Positions 7,403 through 15,274 of a stretch of DNA of 64,000 nucleotides are shown here, in pieces. The translations under genes and the position numbers were made by a program. Under the pieces are notes generated by a model that saw only the letters and a list, made by a program, of their open reading frames with translations, made no database searches and was not told the origin of the DNA. Source of the stretch: an uncultured Lacinutrix sp. (GTDB lineage Bacteria > Bacteroidota > Bacteroidia > Flavobacteriales > Flavobacteriaceae); assembly GCF_947500325.1 (NCBI RefSeq), contig NZ_CANMRQ010000015.1, forward strand, positions 1 through 64,000, in the 5' to 3' direction. Position 1 is the stretch's first letter. Every line of letters starts with the position of its first letter.

Positions 7403-8275
7403 ATGCCAAATCAAAATACCAAATGGATATACTTACTAGTATTATCGCTTATTTGGGGAACTAGTTTTATTTTAATTAAAAAAGGACTGCTTGGTTTAAC
7501 GCCATATCAATTAGGTGCTTTAAGAACCGTTTTAACAGGTTTATTTTTATTAGCTGTTGGTTTTAATACTATTAAGACTATAAAAAAGAAAGATTGGAAA
7601 TGGATTATTATTTCTGGACTCTTAGGGTCTTTTATTCCTGCTTTCTTTTTTGCTATTGCAGAAACGGAGATAGATAGTGCTGTAGTCTCTGTTTTAAATT
7701 CTTTAGTACCTTTAAATACTATTTTAATGGGGCTAGCTATTTTTAAAATAACATCAACAAAACGGCAAATATTAGGTGTCATTATTGGTTTTATTGGTAC
7801 TGCTATTTTAATTTTAAAAGGCGCAGCGCTTAATCCAGATCAAAACTATTGGTTTGCAGGTTTTATTATAGCTTCTACTTTAATGTATGCTGCTAATGTA
7901 AATATAATTAAACGTTATTTACAGGATGTAAAACCGTTAACGATTGCTGTTGGTAATTATGTGCCTATTATTATTCCTGCACTTATAGTATTAGTTTTTA
8001 CAGACTTCTTTTCTATAGATAACTTTAATTCTTCAGTGTTTGGGATCTCTATTTTTTATGTGGCTATTTTATCTCTTTTTGGTACTGCAATGGCAAAGGT
8101 TTTATTTTTTAAACTAGTACAAATATCGACTCCAGTATTTGCGTCTTCTGTAACTTATATTATGCCAATTGTAGCGCTTATTTGGGGATTGCTAGATGGC
8201 GAATCTTTTAGTGTATTACAAGGCTTAGCAACAATAATTATTTTAATTGGTGTGTATTTAGCGAATAAGAAGTAA
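7403..8275 (+). CDS. EamA/DMT-superfamily transporter
   Basis: An inner-membrane drug/metabolite-type exporter. The 290 residues contain about ten hydrophobic segments in two EamA repeats of five. The first repeat begins with 'WIYLLVLSLIWGTSFILIKKG', a characteristic opening of the family, and the second with 'WFAGFIIASTLMYAANVNIIK'. The C-terminus 'ATIIILIGVYLANKK' is typical. Members export amino acids, nucleobases or other metabolites; the substrate cannot be predicted. It stands alone, diverging from the HMA lipoprotein, with a candidate -7-like element (ATTTTTG) about 25 bases upstream of its ATG. Confidence 0.9.
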   Translation: MPNQNTKWIYLLVLSLIWGTSFILIKKGLLGLTPYQLGALRTVLTGLFLLAVGFNTIKTIKKKDWKWIIISGLLGSFIPAFFFAIAETEIDSAVVSVLNSLVPLNTILMGLAIFKITSTKRQILGVIIGFIGTAILILKGAALNPDQNYWFAGFIIASTLMYAANVNIIKRYLQDVKPLTIAVGNYVPIIIPALIVLVFTDFFSIDNFNSSVFGISIFYVAILSLFGTAMAKVLFFKLVQISTPVFASSVTYIMPIVALIWGLLDGESFSVLQGLATIIILIGVYLANKK

Positions 8276-8464
8276 TACCATTTTTAATTTAAAATAAGCG
8301 TAATAAAGCATTCTTTTTACTTTATACTTCAATAGAAAAAGAAACCGTAGCTGCTGCTATACTCTATTTTTATAGTATGCATAAAGCAAAAAATCACCAT
8401 TTTATTTTGCAGTAATTTCAAACAAGAACAAAATAAGGCTATGTTTTTTCAGTCTTTAAAGCAT
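8276..8464. other. Non-coding stretch with no assigned function
   Basis: No reading frame with coding character on either strand. It begins with taccattt, which matches the first eight bases of the inverted form of the short repeat seen at 23817 and 30491. It also contains a GC-richer patch (accgtagctgctgc) and an inverted repeat around atactcta/tatagtat. It may be a decayed repeat element, but nothing in the window confirms that. Confidence 0.3.
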
Positions 8465-8499
8465 AAAAAAATCCGAAATCTTTCGACTTCGGATTTTTT
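8465..8499. terminator. Intrinsic terminator between EamA and the M16 operon
   Basis: An inverted repeat aaaaaatccgaa (8465-8476) / ttcggatttttt (8488-8499) with an 11-base loop and A/T flanks, placed between convergent genes, so probably used from both sides. Confidence 0.85.
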
Positions 8500-8521
8500 A
8501 TAATGTATTGTTGTTTAAATA

Positions 8522-10606
8522 TTAATTAAAATCAGCATCTGTTAAAGGGGTATTAATTTTAATAGATGTTGTTGTTAATTCAACATTTTGCCCAGCCATT
8601 GGTACAACCATTTTATGTGGGAATTTAATACCATCAACCGCTTTATAATCACTATAAGAAGTATCTTGAGTTACATCTTGTCCTCCAGGACCTTTTGCTG
8701 TTGCAGAACTCTTAACTTTTAAACCAGAAGCTACATCATAGTAGTTTTTAGTTTTTTCTCCTTTTGCATCTTCAACAACTACAACATAAGCATCTTTACC
8801 ATCAATTGGTTCAATAGACATTAATTTTACTTTTTTAGTAGTATCTGCCATTAAAAGAAGTTCATCAAATAATCCTTTTTTAGTCTTCATTTTATCTGTC
8901 ATAGTTGCAGGCATAGGTTGTTTATTTCCCATTTGAGCCATGTAACCATCTTTACCATTAAATGCTTGCTTAAATACAGTTCCCATACCAACAATGCTAA
9001 CATCATTAGACATTAAGTTAGGGCTTTTTTGTTTTACTGTAGTTACCATATTCTGTCCTTGGAAAGTAGCATTCATTTCTTGTACTAATGTTGTAACATT
9101 TTGTAATGCTTGCTTACCTCCAACAGCTTTTATATAACCATCAATAACAGTTTGAGCAGTTACTCCAGCTGGAATCGCTTTAGAGAACACAGGCTTTTCT
9201 GTTGGTGTGGCATATTTATCAAAGTACTTAATAGGAATGTATGTTTTTTCTAAATTAGAAATTACCTCACTTCCTTTACCTACAATAATAACTCTAGCTT
9301 TTTCATTTGTAAAATACTTGTTAGCTATACGCATAACATCTTCTGTAGTTACAGCATTGATTTTTTTAAGATATGTAGTGTAAAAATCTTTAGGTAAATC
9401 GTTTAATTTAATGTTTAAAGCATAGTTAGCAATGGTTTGCGGACGCTCTAAAGCTAGTACAAAATCACCAACATATTTTGCTTTTGCATTTTTTAAATCT
9501 TCAGCAGAAACAGGTTCTGTTTTTATTCTTTTTATTTCTTTTAATGCTTGTACAACAGAGCTGTCTGTTACTTCATTTCTTACTGCAGCACCTGCAGTAA
9601 AACGAGATGCATATCGGTTTGCACGAACACTAGAACGCGCACCATATGTATAACCATGCTCTTCACGTAAATTCATGTTTAAGTATGAGTTAAAACCACC
9701 ACCTAAAATTTTATTCGCAATTAAAACAGTATGATAATCTGGATCACCCATTTTAAGATTTACATTACTAGAAATAGAGATGTTAGATTGTACCGCATTT
9801 GGCATATCTATAAAATTAATCTCGGTAGCATCAACATTCTTGTATGGTTCTGGAATGTTTGTATTTACATCAAGACCTTTATCCCATTTTTTAAAGTACT
9901 TTTTAACTTGCTTTTCAACTGTTTTAAAATCAACATCACCAACAACAACTAAATAAGCATTATTAGGATTGAAACTTTTTTGATAGTAAGAACGTACGTT
10001 ATCTAATGTAATATTGTTTAACGTTTCTTCTGTTACAAACTCGCCAAAAGGGTGTTTTTTACCATAGGCTAAAGCACTACCAACGCGACCTGCAACAGCA
10101 TCTACGCTTTTAGCACTAGACTTAATACCTTCTATTGCTTTAGCTTTTTCTTTTTGAAACTCTTCTTCGGTTAATAAAGGGTGCATAGCAGCATCTGCCA
10201 TTAATTCTAAAATACGTTCAGAATATTTAGTTAACGAACTTCCAAAGGCACTACTAGACCCAAAGCCTAAGTTAGCTCCAAGGAAATCTATTTCCTCGTT
10301 AAAGTCATCTTTAGAGATAGAAGCAGTTCCATTACCTAGCATAGCGCCTAAAATTCCAGAAACACCTGCAATATTACCTTCTACAGTTGGTTTGTTGTCA
10401 ATTCTTAAAGAGTAAGATACACGCGGTAACTTATGATTTTCTACTACAAGAACTTTAAGTCCGTTCTTTAGTTCAAATTCGCCAGGAACTTCCAATGTAA
10501 TAGCTGGAGCTGGTCCTGGTTTTGGTTGTTTAGATCTATCAATTTGAGCAGTTGCAGAAATTGATAATAAAAACAAGGCTATAAGTGCTGTTATTTTTGT
10601 TTTCAT
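8522..10606 (-). CDS. M16-family peptidase-like protein, catalytically degenerate, with C-terminal beta domain
   Basis: A secreted or periplasmic partner of the zinc protease encoded just upstream. The ATG at 10606 gives a signal peptide 'MKTKITALIALFLLSISATA'. Two M16 half-domains follow (about 35-480). Where active members have HxxEH, this protein reads 'AGVSGILGAMLGNGT', so the zinc site is missing. This is the known pattern of inactive subunits in M16B heterodimers. After about residue 490 there is an extra region of about 200 residues ('DGYIKAVGGKQAL' to the end). Its motifs and beta-rich character resemble the LolA-like outer-membrane sorting folds often appended in Bacteroidota. Earlier ATGs at 10615 and 10633 are possible; the latter overlaps the upstream stop. 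Confidence 0.88.
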   Translation of the reverse strand: MKTKITALIALFLLSISATAQIDRSKQPKPGPAPAITLEVPGEFELKNGLKVLVVENHKLPRVSYSLRIDNKPTVEGNIAGVSGILGAMLGNGTASISKDDFNEEIDFLGANLGFGSSSAFGSSLTKYSERILELMADAAMHPLLTEEEFQKEKAKAIEGIKSSAKSVDAVAGRVGSALAYGKKHPFGEFVTEETLNNITLDNVRSYYQKSFNPNNAYLVVVGDVDFKTVEKQVKKYFKKWDKGLDVNTNIPEPYKNVDATEINFIDMPNAVQSNISISSNVNLKMGDPDYHTVLIANKILGGGFNSYLNMNLREEHGYTYGARSSVRANRYASRFTAGAAVRNEVTDSSVVQALKEIKRIKTEPVSAEDLKNAKAKYVGDFVLALERPQTIANYALNIKLNDLPKDFYTTYLKKINAVTTEDVMRIANKYFTNEKARVIIVGKGSEVISNLEKTYIPIKYFDKYATPTEKPVFSKAIPAGVTAQTVIDGYIKAVGGKQALQNVTTLVQEMNATFQGQNMVTTVKQKSPNLMSNDVSIVGMGTVFKQAFNGKDGYMAQMGNKQPMPATMTDKMKTKKGLFDELLLMADTTKKVKLMSIEPIDGKDAYVVVVEDAKGEKTKNYYDVASGLKVKSSATAKGPGGQDVTQDTSYSDYKAVDGIKFPHKMVVPMAGQNVELTTTSIKINTPLTDADFN

Positions 10607-10622
10607 TCTTCTCATGTATATT

Positions 10623-11942
10623 TTAGTTGTCATCTTTTTTAGGTAAGTATTCTAAAATTAGACGTTGATTAGGATTTAAATACTTTTTTGCAACGGCTTG
10701 TATCTCTTCTCTAGTAATAGATCTATAAATATCAATTTCATTGTTAATTAAATTTACGTCATCATAAAGCATATAGTAACGTGCCAGTGAATTTGCAATA
10801 CCAGAAACACTTGAGTTAGAACTTACAAAACGATTTTCGAACTTGTTTTGTAATTTTTGGTAATCTCTCTCGGTCATTAACGTGTTTTGAGCTTTAGTTA
10901 ATTCTTCATCTATTCCTGCTAATATATCATCTAAAGAATTATCTCCTAATGGTAAACCAAATAAAATGTAAGTTCCATAATCTTCTTGACTTTGGTTAAA
11001 TGCACCTACTTGTAAAGCTTTCTTTTCATCATCAACTAATTTTTTATACAATTTAGAAGTTTTACCATCACTTAAATAGCTAGAAAGCATATCTAATACA
11101 TAAGCATCTCTTTCTGTCATAGCTGGTGTTCTATATGCAGCCACAATTGCAGGAATTTGAATGTTTGGATCGTAAGCTTTTGCTCTTATTTCTTTAGTAA
11201 TAGGATCTTCTTTAGGGAAGTTTCTTACTATATCTTTTCCTCTTGGAATTGGCCCAAAATAATCTTCAATCATTTTTTTAGTAGATGGGATATCAATATC
11301 GCCAGCTACAACTAATACTGCATTATTTGGAACATAGAACTTTTTGTTAAATGCTTGAAACTCTTCTAAAGTGGCAGCATCAAGATGCGCCATTTTACCA
11401 ATAGTTGTTCCTTTATATGGGTGTTTTTTGAACATATGAAGTTTTACATTTTCAAAAAATCTACCATAAGGAGAGTTATCTACACGTAAACGTTTCTCTT
11501 CTTTTACAACCTCATTTTGTGTGTCAACACCAATTTGATTAATAATTGGATGCATTAAACGCTCAGATTCCATCCATAATCCTAATTCTAAACTATTAGA
11601 AGGGAAAACTTCGTAATAATAAGTTCTATCATCTGTAGTGTTAGCATTGTTACTTCCTCCATTTGAAGTTACAATTTTAAACCACTCACCACGCTCAATG
11701 TTTTCTGTACCTTCAAATAAAAGGTGTTCAAAAAAGTGAGCCATTCCTGTGCGTTCAGGATCTTCATCTTTTGCACCAACATGATACATAACAGAAGTTG
11801 TAACTACAGGCGCTGTGTTGTCTTGATGTAATATAACGTGCATGCCGTTACTTAAATCATACTCTTCAAACTTAACTTCTTGTGCATTAGCTGTTAAACC
11901 AACTAAAAGCAAAGCCGCTAATGAGAATAAATTTTTTTTCAT
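10623..11942 (-). CDS. M16-family zinc metallopeptidase (active subunit)
   Basis: A pitrilysin-type protease, 439 residues, with a signal peptide ('MKKNLFSLAALLLVGLTANA'), so it is exported. The inverted zinc motif HxxEH is intact as H69-F-F-E72-H73 in 'MAHFFEHLLFEGTENI'. The downstream glutamate region 'NEVVKEEKRL' supplies the third ligand. A second half-domain has the usual 'AAYRTPAMTERDAYVLDMLSSYLSDGKTSKL'-type layout. It is the first gene of a two-gene operon with the degenerate partner 8522-10606, only a few bases apart. The likely role is degradation of peptides in the periplasm. The leader holds a -7 element (12008-12015) and an 8-bp hairpin at 11978-11996. Confidence 0.93.
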   Translation of the reverse strand: MKKNLFSLAALLLVGLTANAQEVKFEEYDLSNGMHVILHQDNTAPVVTTSVMYHVGAKDEDPERTGMAHFFEHLLFEGTENIERGEWFKIVTSNGGSNNANTTDDRTYYYEVFPSNSLELGLWMESERLMHPIINQIGVDTQNEVVKEEKRLRVDNSPYGRFFENVKLHMFKKHPYKGTTIGKMAHLDAATLEEFQAFNKKFYVPNNAVLVVAGDIDIPSTKKMIEDYFGPIPRGKDIVRNFPKEDPITKEIRAKAYDPNIQIPAIVAAYRTPAMTERDAYVLDMLSSYLSDGKTSKLYKKLVDDEKKALQVGAFNQSQEDYGTYILFGLPLGDNSLDDILAGIDEELTKAQNTLMTERDYQKLQNKFENRFVSSNSSVSGIANSLARYYMLYDDVNLINNEIDIYRSITREEIQAVAKKYLNPNQRLILEYLPKKDDN

Positions 11943-12007
11943 TTTGAGATTGTTTATGTTAATGAGTTATAAGTCTATAACATTTATAAAATGTTACAGG
12001 TTTCGAA

Positions 12008-12015
12008 CAAAAATA
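12008..12015 (-). promoter_or_regulatory. -7 promoter element of the M16 operon
   Basis: On the minus strand this reads TATTTTTG, matching TAnnTTTG, 66 bases before the ATG. No clear -33 TTTG is seen at the right distance. A perfect 8-bp hairpin (taacattt/aaatgtta, 11978-11996) would lie in the resulting leader. Confidence 0.4.
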
Positions 12016-12129
12016 CTAATACAAAGGCTTAATTTGTGAAGTAAATGTTAAAATTTAACAATGAATTATCATTTTTAGACAGTTTTTTTCCGAAATTTAT
12101 AGATGTACGAACCTTAAAACCATATAATT

Positions 12130-12621
12130 ATGAAAAATTTAGCGCTTCCTATACGTTTTGGAATTGTTATAAGTGCATTGCTTGTAGCTTATTTTTTAGT
12201 TTTATCTCTTTTTGGACTCCATACACATCCAGCTTTTAGTCTTGGTAATGGTATTATAGTTGGTTTAGGAATATATGAGACTATAAGGTATTATAAGTTA
12301 GAACAAGGCAACGATTTTAGTTACACAGGAGGATTTACTGTTGGAATTGTGGCAGGTTTTTTTGCAACATTAATATTTACAGCATTCTTTCTTTTGTATG
12401 CAACTGAGGTTAATACTGGATTTCTTGCCAGTTTACTAGAAGTTTTTAAAGGTGATTATAATGTAGGAGTAGGTTTAGTGTCTTTTGTAGTCGCTATAAT
12501 GGGTTTTGCAACTACCGTTATTTTAACATTAACTTTTATGCAATTATTTAAAGAGAGTAGAAATATTTCTCAAGCTAATACGGTTATAAATAATAATTCT
12601 CATTTAAAAAAAGTGTCTTAA
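12130..12621 (+). CDS. DUF4199 family membrane protein
   Basis: A small inner-membrane protein of unknown function found throughout Bacteroidota. The 163 residues have four hydrophobic segments: 'FGIVISALLVAYFLVLSLFG', 'LGNGIIVGLGIYETIRYYK', 'FTVGIVAGFFATLIFTAFFLL' and the region around 'FVVAIMGFATTVILTLTFMQL'. The N-terminal arrangement and the 'YKLEQGNDFSYTGGFTVG' segment between the second and third helices are characteristic of DUF4199. The C-terminal tail is polar and probably cytoplasmic. It stands alone, diverging from the M16 operon and 170 bases ahead of the ribosomal rplU-rpmA pair. No function is inferred. Confidence 0.82.
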   Translation: MKNLALPIRFGIVISALLVAYFLVLSLFGLHTHPAFSLGNGIIVGLGIYETIRYYKLEQGNDFSYTGGFTVGIVAGFFATLIFTAFFLLYATEVNTGFLASLLEVFKGDYNVGVGLVSFVVAIMGFATTVILTLTFMQLFKESRNISQANTVINNNSHLKKVS

Positions 12622-12697
12622 TTAGCTATTGTAGAAATTAGACTTTTATAAATTAAATCAAAAAAGCCTAAAAATTAGTGTATTGACTAATAAAACG

Positions 12698-12728
12698 TTT
12701 GTAGATTAATTAATTAGAAGTATATTTG
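12698..12728 (+). promoter_or_regulatory. Consensus Bacteroidota promoter of rplU-rpmA
   Basis: TTTG at 12698-12701 and TATATTTG at 12721-12728 with exactly 19 bases between: a textbook -33/-7 promoter, as expected for a ribosomal protein operon. The leader to the ATG at 12791 is about 55 bases. Confidence 0.85.
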
Positions 12729-12790
12729 CATCCGCTTTCTGGGAAAAAGAGAGTGGATTAAGTATAACAAATTAATAAAAACGTTACGCT

Positions 12791-13492
12791 ATGTACGCAA
12801 TTGTAGAGATAGCAGGGCATCAATTTAAAGTTGAAAAAGACCAAAAAGTTTTTGTTAACCGTTTAGCAACAGAAGAAGGAAAGAAAGTATCTTTCGATAA
12901 TGTTCTTTTAGTAGCAGATGGTGACAATGTAACTGTAGGCGCCCCAGCTATAGGCGGAGCACAAGTAAGTGCAAAAGTCTTAAAGCACCTTAAAGGTGAT
13001 AAAGTTATTGTTTTCAAGAAGAAAAGAAGAAAAGGTTACCGTGTTAAAAATGGACACAGACAAGCTTTATCTGAAATCGTAATTGAAAGTATAGTAGCTT
13101 CTGGAGCTAAGCCAGCTAAAAAAGCTGAGAAAGCTGCTCCAAAAAAAGAAACTAAAAAAGCAGAACCAAAAGTAGAAGCTAAAGCTGCTGCTCCTAAAGC
13201 TGAAAAAGCTGCACCTAAGAAAGCTGCTACTAAAAAAGCTACAGGTAAGGCTGACGATTTAAAGAAAATCGAAGGTATTGGACCAAAAATTGCTTCAACA
13301 TTAGTAGAAGCTGGAATCTCAACTTTTGCTGAATTAGCAAAAACAGATGCTGCTAAAATTTCTGAAATCATCGCAGGTGTTCGTGGAAACCACGTAACAG
13401 ATACTTGGCCAGCACAAGCTAAATTAGCTGCTGACGGTAAATGGGATGAGTTAAAAAAATGGCAAGACGAATTAGACGGTGGTAAAGCTTAA
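12791..13492 (+). CDS. rplU: 50S ribosomal protein L21 with C-terminal helix-hairpin-helix extension
   Basis: A structural protein of the large ribosomal subunit that contacts 23S rRNA. Residues 1-102 are a normal bL21 ('MYAIVEIAGHQFKVEKDQKV', 'KKRRKGYRVKNGHRQ'). The protein then continues for about 130 residues more than the usual bL21. First comes an Ala/Lys-rich linker (about 103-153), repetitive and probably extended. Then there is a compact domain beginning 'KADDLKKIEGIGPKIASTL', a helix-hairpin-helix of the kind that binds nucleic acid backbone, ending 'WDELKKWQDELDGGKA'. Related Flavobacteriaceae also carry extended L21. The reading frame is continuous and rpmA follows after 42 bases, the usual rplU-rpmA pair. 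Confidence 0.95.
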   Translation: MYAIVEIAGHQFKVEKDQKVFVNRLATEEGKKVSFDNVLLVADGDNVTVGAPAIGGAQVSAKVLKHLKGDKVIVFKKKRRKGYRVKNGHRQALSEIVIESIVASGAKPAKKAEKAAPKKETKKAEPKVEAKAAAPKAEKAAPKKAATKKATGKADDLKKIEGIGPKIASTLVEAGISTFAELAKTDAAKISEIIAGVRGNHVTDTWPAQAKLAADGKWDELKKWQDELDGGKA

Positions 13493-13534
13493 TTGCTAAA
13501 CTACTTAAGTATAACAATATAAAACCTTAAGACA

Positions 13535-13795
13535 ATGGCTCACAAAAAAGGAGTAGGTAGTTCTAAAAATGGTAGAGAATCAGAATCGAAACGTTTAGGT
13601 GTTAAGATTTTTGGTGGACAAGCTGCCATCGCAGGAAACATTATATTAAGACAACGTGGTAATACACATCACCCAGGTGAAAACGTATACCAAGGAAAAG
13701 ATCACACTTTACATGCTAGAGTAGATGGTCTTGTAAAATTTACAAAGAAAAAAGATAACAGATCTTATGTTTCTATTGAGCCTTTTGAGGCTTAG
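13535..13795 (+). CDS. rpmA: 50S ribosomal protein L27
   Basis: bL27, whose N-terminal tail reaches toward the peptidyl-transferase centre. The 86 residues match the family from '[24 protein letters not shown]' in content and order, with '[26 protein letters not shown]' typical of the core. The protein starts directly at MAHKK, without the cleaved N-terminal extension found in Firmicutes. It is second in the rplU operon and followed by a strong terminator. Confidence 0.98.
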   Translation: MAHKKGVGSSKNGRESESKRLGVKIFGGQAAIAGNIILRQRGNTHHPGENVYQGKDHTLHARVDGLVKFTKKKDNRSYVSIEPFEA

Positions 13796-13840
13796 AAATA
13801 ATTTCTTTTAGATACATGCCCAGAGCTTTGTCGATGGGTT

Positions 13841-13872
13841 AAAAACGCCTTTCCTTTTGGAAGGGCGTTTTT
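13841..13872 (+). terminator. Intrinsic terminator of rplU-rpmA
   Basis: A 14-bp stem (aaaaacgcctttcc / ggaagggcgttttt, one G-U pair) with a TTTT loop ending in a T run, 45 bases after the rpmA stop. Confidence 0.92.
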
Positions 13873-13912
13873 GTTTATATAATAAAATTGAGTTTTCAAC
13901 GTTTTGTAAGGA

Positions 13913-14686
13913 ATGAAAAACTTAAACCTACTTTTCTTAATAGTATTTTCTTTTAATTGTTCTTTCAGTCAAAAAAATAAAGATATAAAAACCATTCATG
14001 TTTTTGTTGCGCTTTGCGACAATGTAAATCAAGGTATAGTTCCCGTTCCTAAAAAATTAGGTAACGGCCAAGACACAAAATCTAACTTGTATTGGGGCGC
14101 AATGTATGGTGTTAAAAGTTATTTTAAGCGTAGTAAAGATTGGGTATTAATATCTACTAAACCTAATCCCCAAAAAAATATTTTAGAGCGAGTATTATTT
14201 AAGCATAAAACATCAAATACATATTTATTAGCAGATGCTTATAATGGAAAATATATAAAGCAAACCACTATTGATTTTTTGGAAGCTAATGCGGGTAATA
14301 ATGGATTAAAAATAGAGTATAAAGGAACTGAACTTTGTTTTGGTGGAGACGCTAATCTTATAAGTTATGTTGGTCACGATGGCTTAATGGAATTTAGTGT
14401 TGAAGGTGATTTTAAACAAAAAAACTCTAAGAAAAGAGACGCAATAATCTTAGCATGTGTAAGTAAAGATTACTTTAAGTCTTATCTTAAAAAAACAAAA
14501 TCTAATCCGTTGGTTTGGACAACAGGATTAATGGCTCCAGAAGCATATACTTTAAAAGCTTCAATTGATGGGTGGATTTTAAACGAGACAGATATTCAAA
14601 TTAGAGAGCGAGCAGCTCAGGCTTATCATAAATATCAAAAATGTGGTATTCGAGGTGCTAGAAGATTATTGGTTACAGGTTATTAA
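13913..14686 (+). CDS. Secreted protein with clan CD (caspase/legumain-like) peptidase motifs
   Basis: Not a family I can name with certainty. The 257 residues start with a signal peptide ending near 'SFS|QKN', so the protein is exported. It opens with a short beta strand and 'HVFVALCDNVNQGIVPVPKKLG', contains 'NLYWGAMYGVKSYFKRS', then two hydrophobic strands each followed by a polar residue pair: 'ANLISYVGHDGLMEF' (H155) and 'RDAIILACVSKDYF' (C182). A hydrophobic strand ending in His-Gly-like, followed by a hydrophobic strand ending in Ala-Cys, is the hallmark of clan CD cysteine peptidases (legumain, gingipain, caspase). Here the first motif is H-D-G rather than H-G. Peptidase function is an inference. 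It stands alone after the L27 terminator. Confidence 0.6.
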   Translation: MKNLNLLFLIVFSFNCSFSQKNKDIKTIHVFVALCDNVNQGIVPVPKKLGNGQDTKSNLYWGAMYGVKSYFKRSKDWVLISTKPNPQKNILERVLFKHKTSNTYLLADAYNGKYIKQTTIDFLEANAGNNGLKIEYKGTELCFGGDANLISYVGHDGLMEFSVEGDFKQKNSKKRDAIILACVSKDYFKSYLKKTKSNPLVWTTGLMAPEAYTLKASIDGWILNETDIQIRERAAQAYHKYQKCGIRGARRLLVTGY

Positions 14687-14687
14687 C

Positions 14688-15152
14688 TTACTTTCTTATA
14701 ATATCGTTTATAATTTTTAAATGATGATTTGTATGAAGCATTAAAAAACGATACACTCGCGCAGTATTAATATTACCAAATAATGGATGCTTAAAATAAG
14801 CGTTTTGATCTAAGTTAGAAATTGTATTAATATTAGTTTTAGCCAGTTCCATTTGCGAGATTAGATCTTCTTTTAAAATAACTTCCGGTGGCTTTACATG
14901 TTTAGGTGCTTTCGCTTTTCCTCTAGGAAAGAAACCAAGTTTAAAGAACACTTTTCCTAACATACTAAAATTATTTTTATACGTGCTAGGATCAGATTTT
15001 TGAAGTGCTAGAATTACATTATTTATAACTTTAAGACTATGGTCTATATGCCAAGCAATATTGGCATTAGATATTTTAGAATTAGAAGTATTGTGGTTTT
15101 CAATGTGAGATTCTAAATTCTTAATGGTGCTGGTTACTTTTTTTAGACTCAT
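14688..15152 (-). CDS. DUF1569 / DinB-like four-helix protein
   Basis: A 154-residue cytoplasmic protein predicted to be all-helical. The pattern 'NIAWHIDHSLKVINNVILAL' near the N-terminus and 'YRFLMLHTNHHLKIINDII' at the C-terminus gives His residues in two helices, as in the DinB/YfiT superfamily, where they bind a metal. The 'PRGKAKAPKHVKPP' loop in the middle is typical of the DUF1569 subgroup. Enzymes of this superfamily include bacillithiol and mycothiol transferases, but no substrate is known for DUF1569. The stop lies two bases from the convergent secreted protein. There is no obvious operon partner. Confidence 0.8.
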   Translation of the reverse strand: MSLKKVTSTIKNLESHIENHNTSNSKISNANIAWHIDHSLKVINNVILALQKSDPSTYKNNFSMLGKVFFKLGFFPRGKAKAPKHVKPPEVILKEDLISQMELAKTNINTISNLDQNAYFKHPLFGNINTARVYRFLMLHTNHHLKIINDIIRK

Positions 15153-15209
15153 ATAACTATGCTTTAAAACTCGAAGTTAATTATTTATTATATGTTATAC
15201 ATATAAAAG

Positions 15210-15237
15210 AAAACCCAAACAAAAATGTTTGGGTTTT
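15210..15237 (-). terminator. Intrinsic terminator of ahcY
   Basis: A perfect 11-bp stem (aaaacccaaac / gtttgggtttt) with a 6-base loop, 38 bases downstream of the ahcY stop on the minus strand. Confidence 0.82.
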
Positions 15238-15274
15238 AATGATATATAGATTCCTTTTTTTAAAGGAATTTGTA

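Noticed and set aside
11842-12239. Plus-strand frames around the divergent M16/DUF4199 intergenic region
   Set aside because: They lie across promoter elements and the M16 signal region and resemble nothing.
13036-13371. Minus-strand frame of 111 codons opposite the L21 extension
   Set aside because: The Ala/Lys-rich linker gives a long opposite frame by composition; the L21 frame is the true one.
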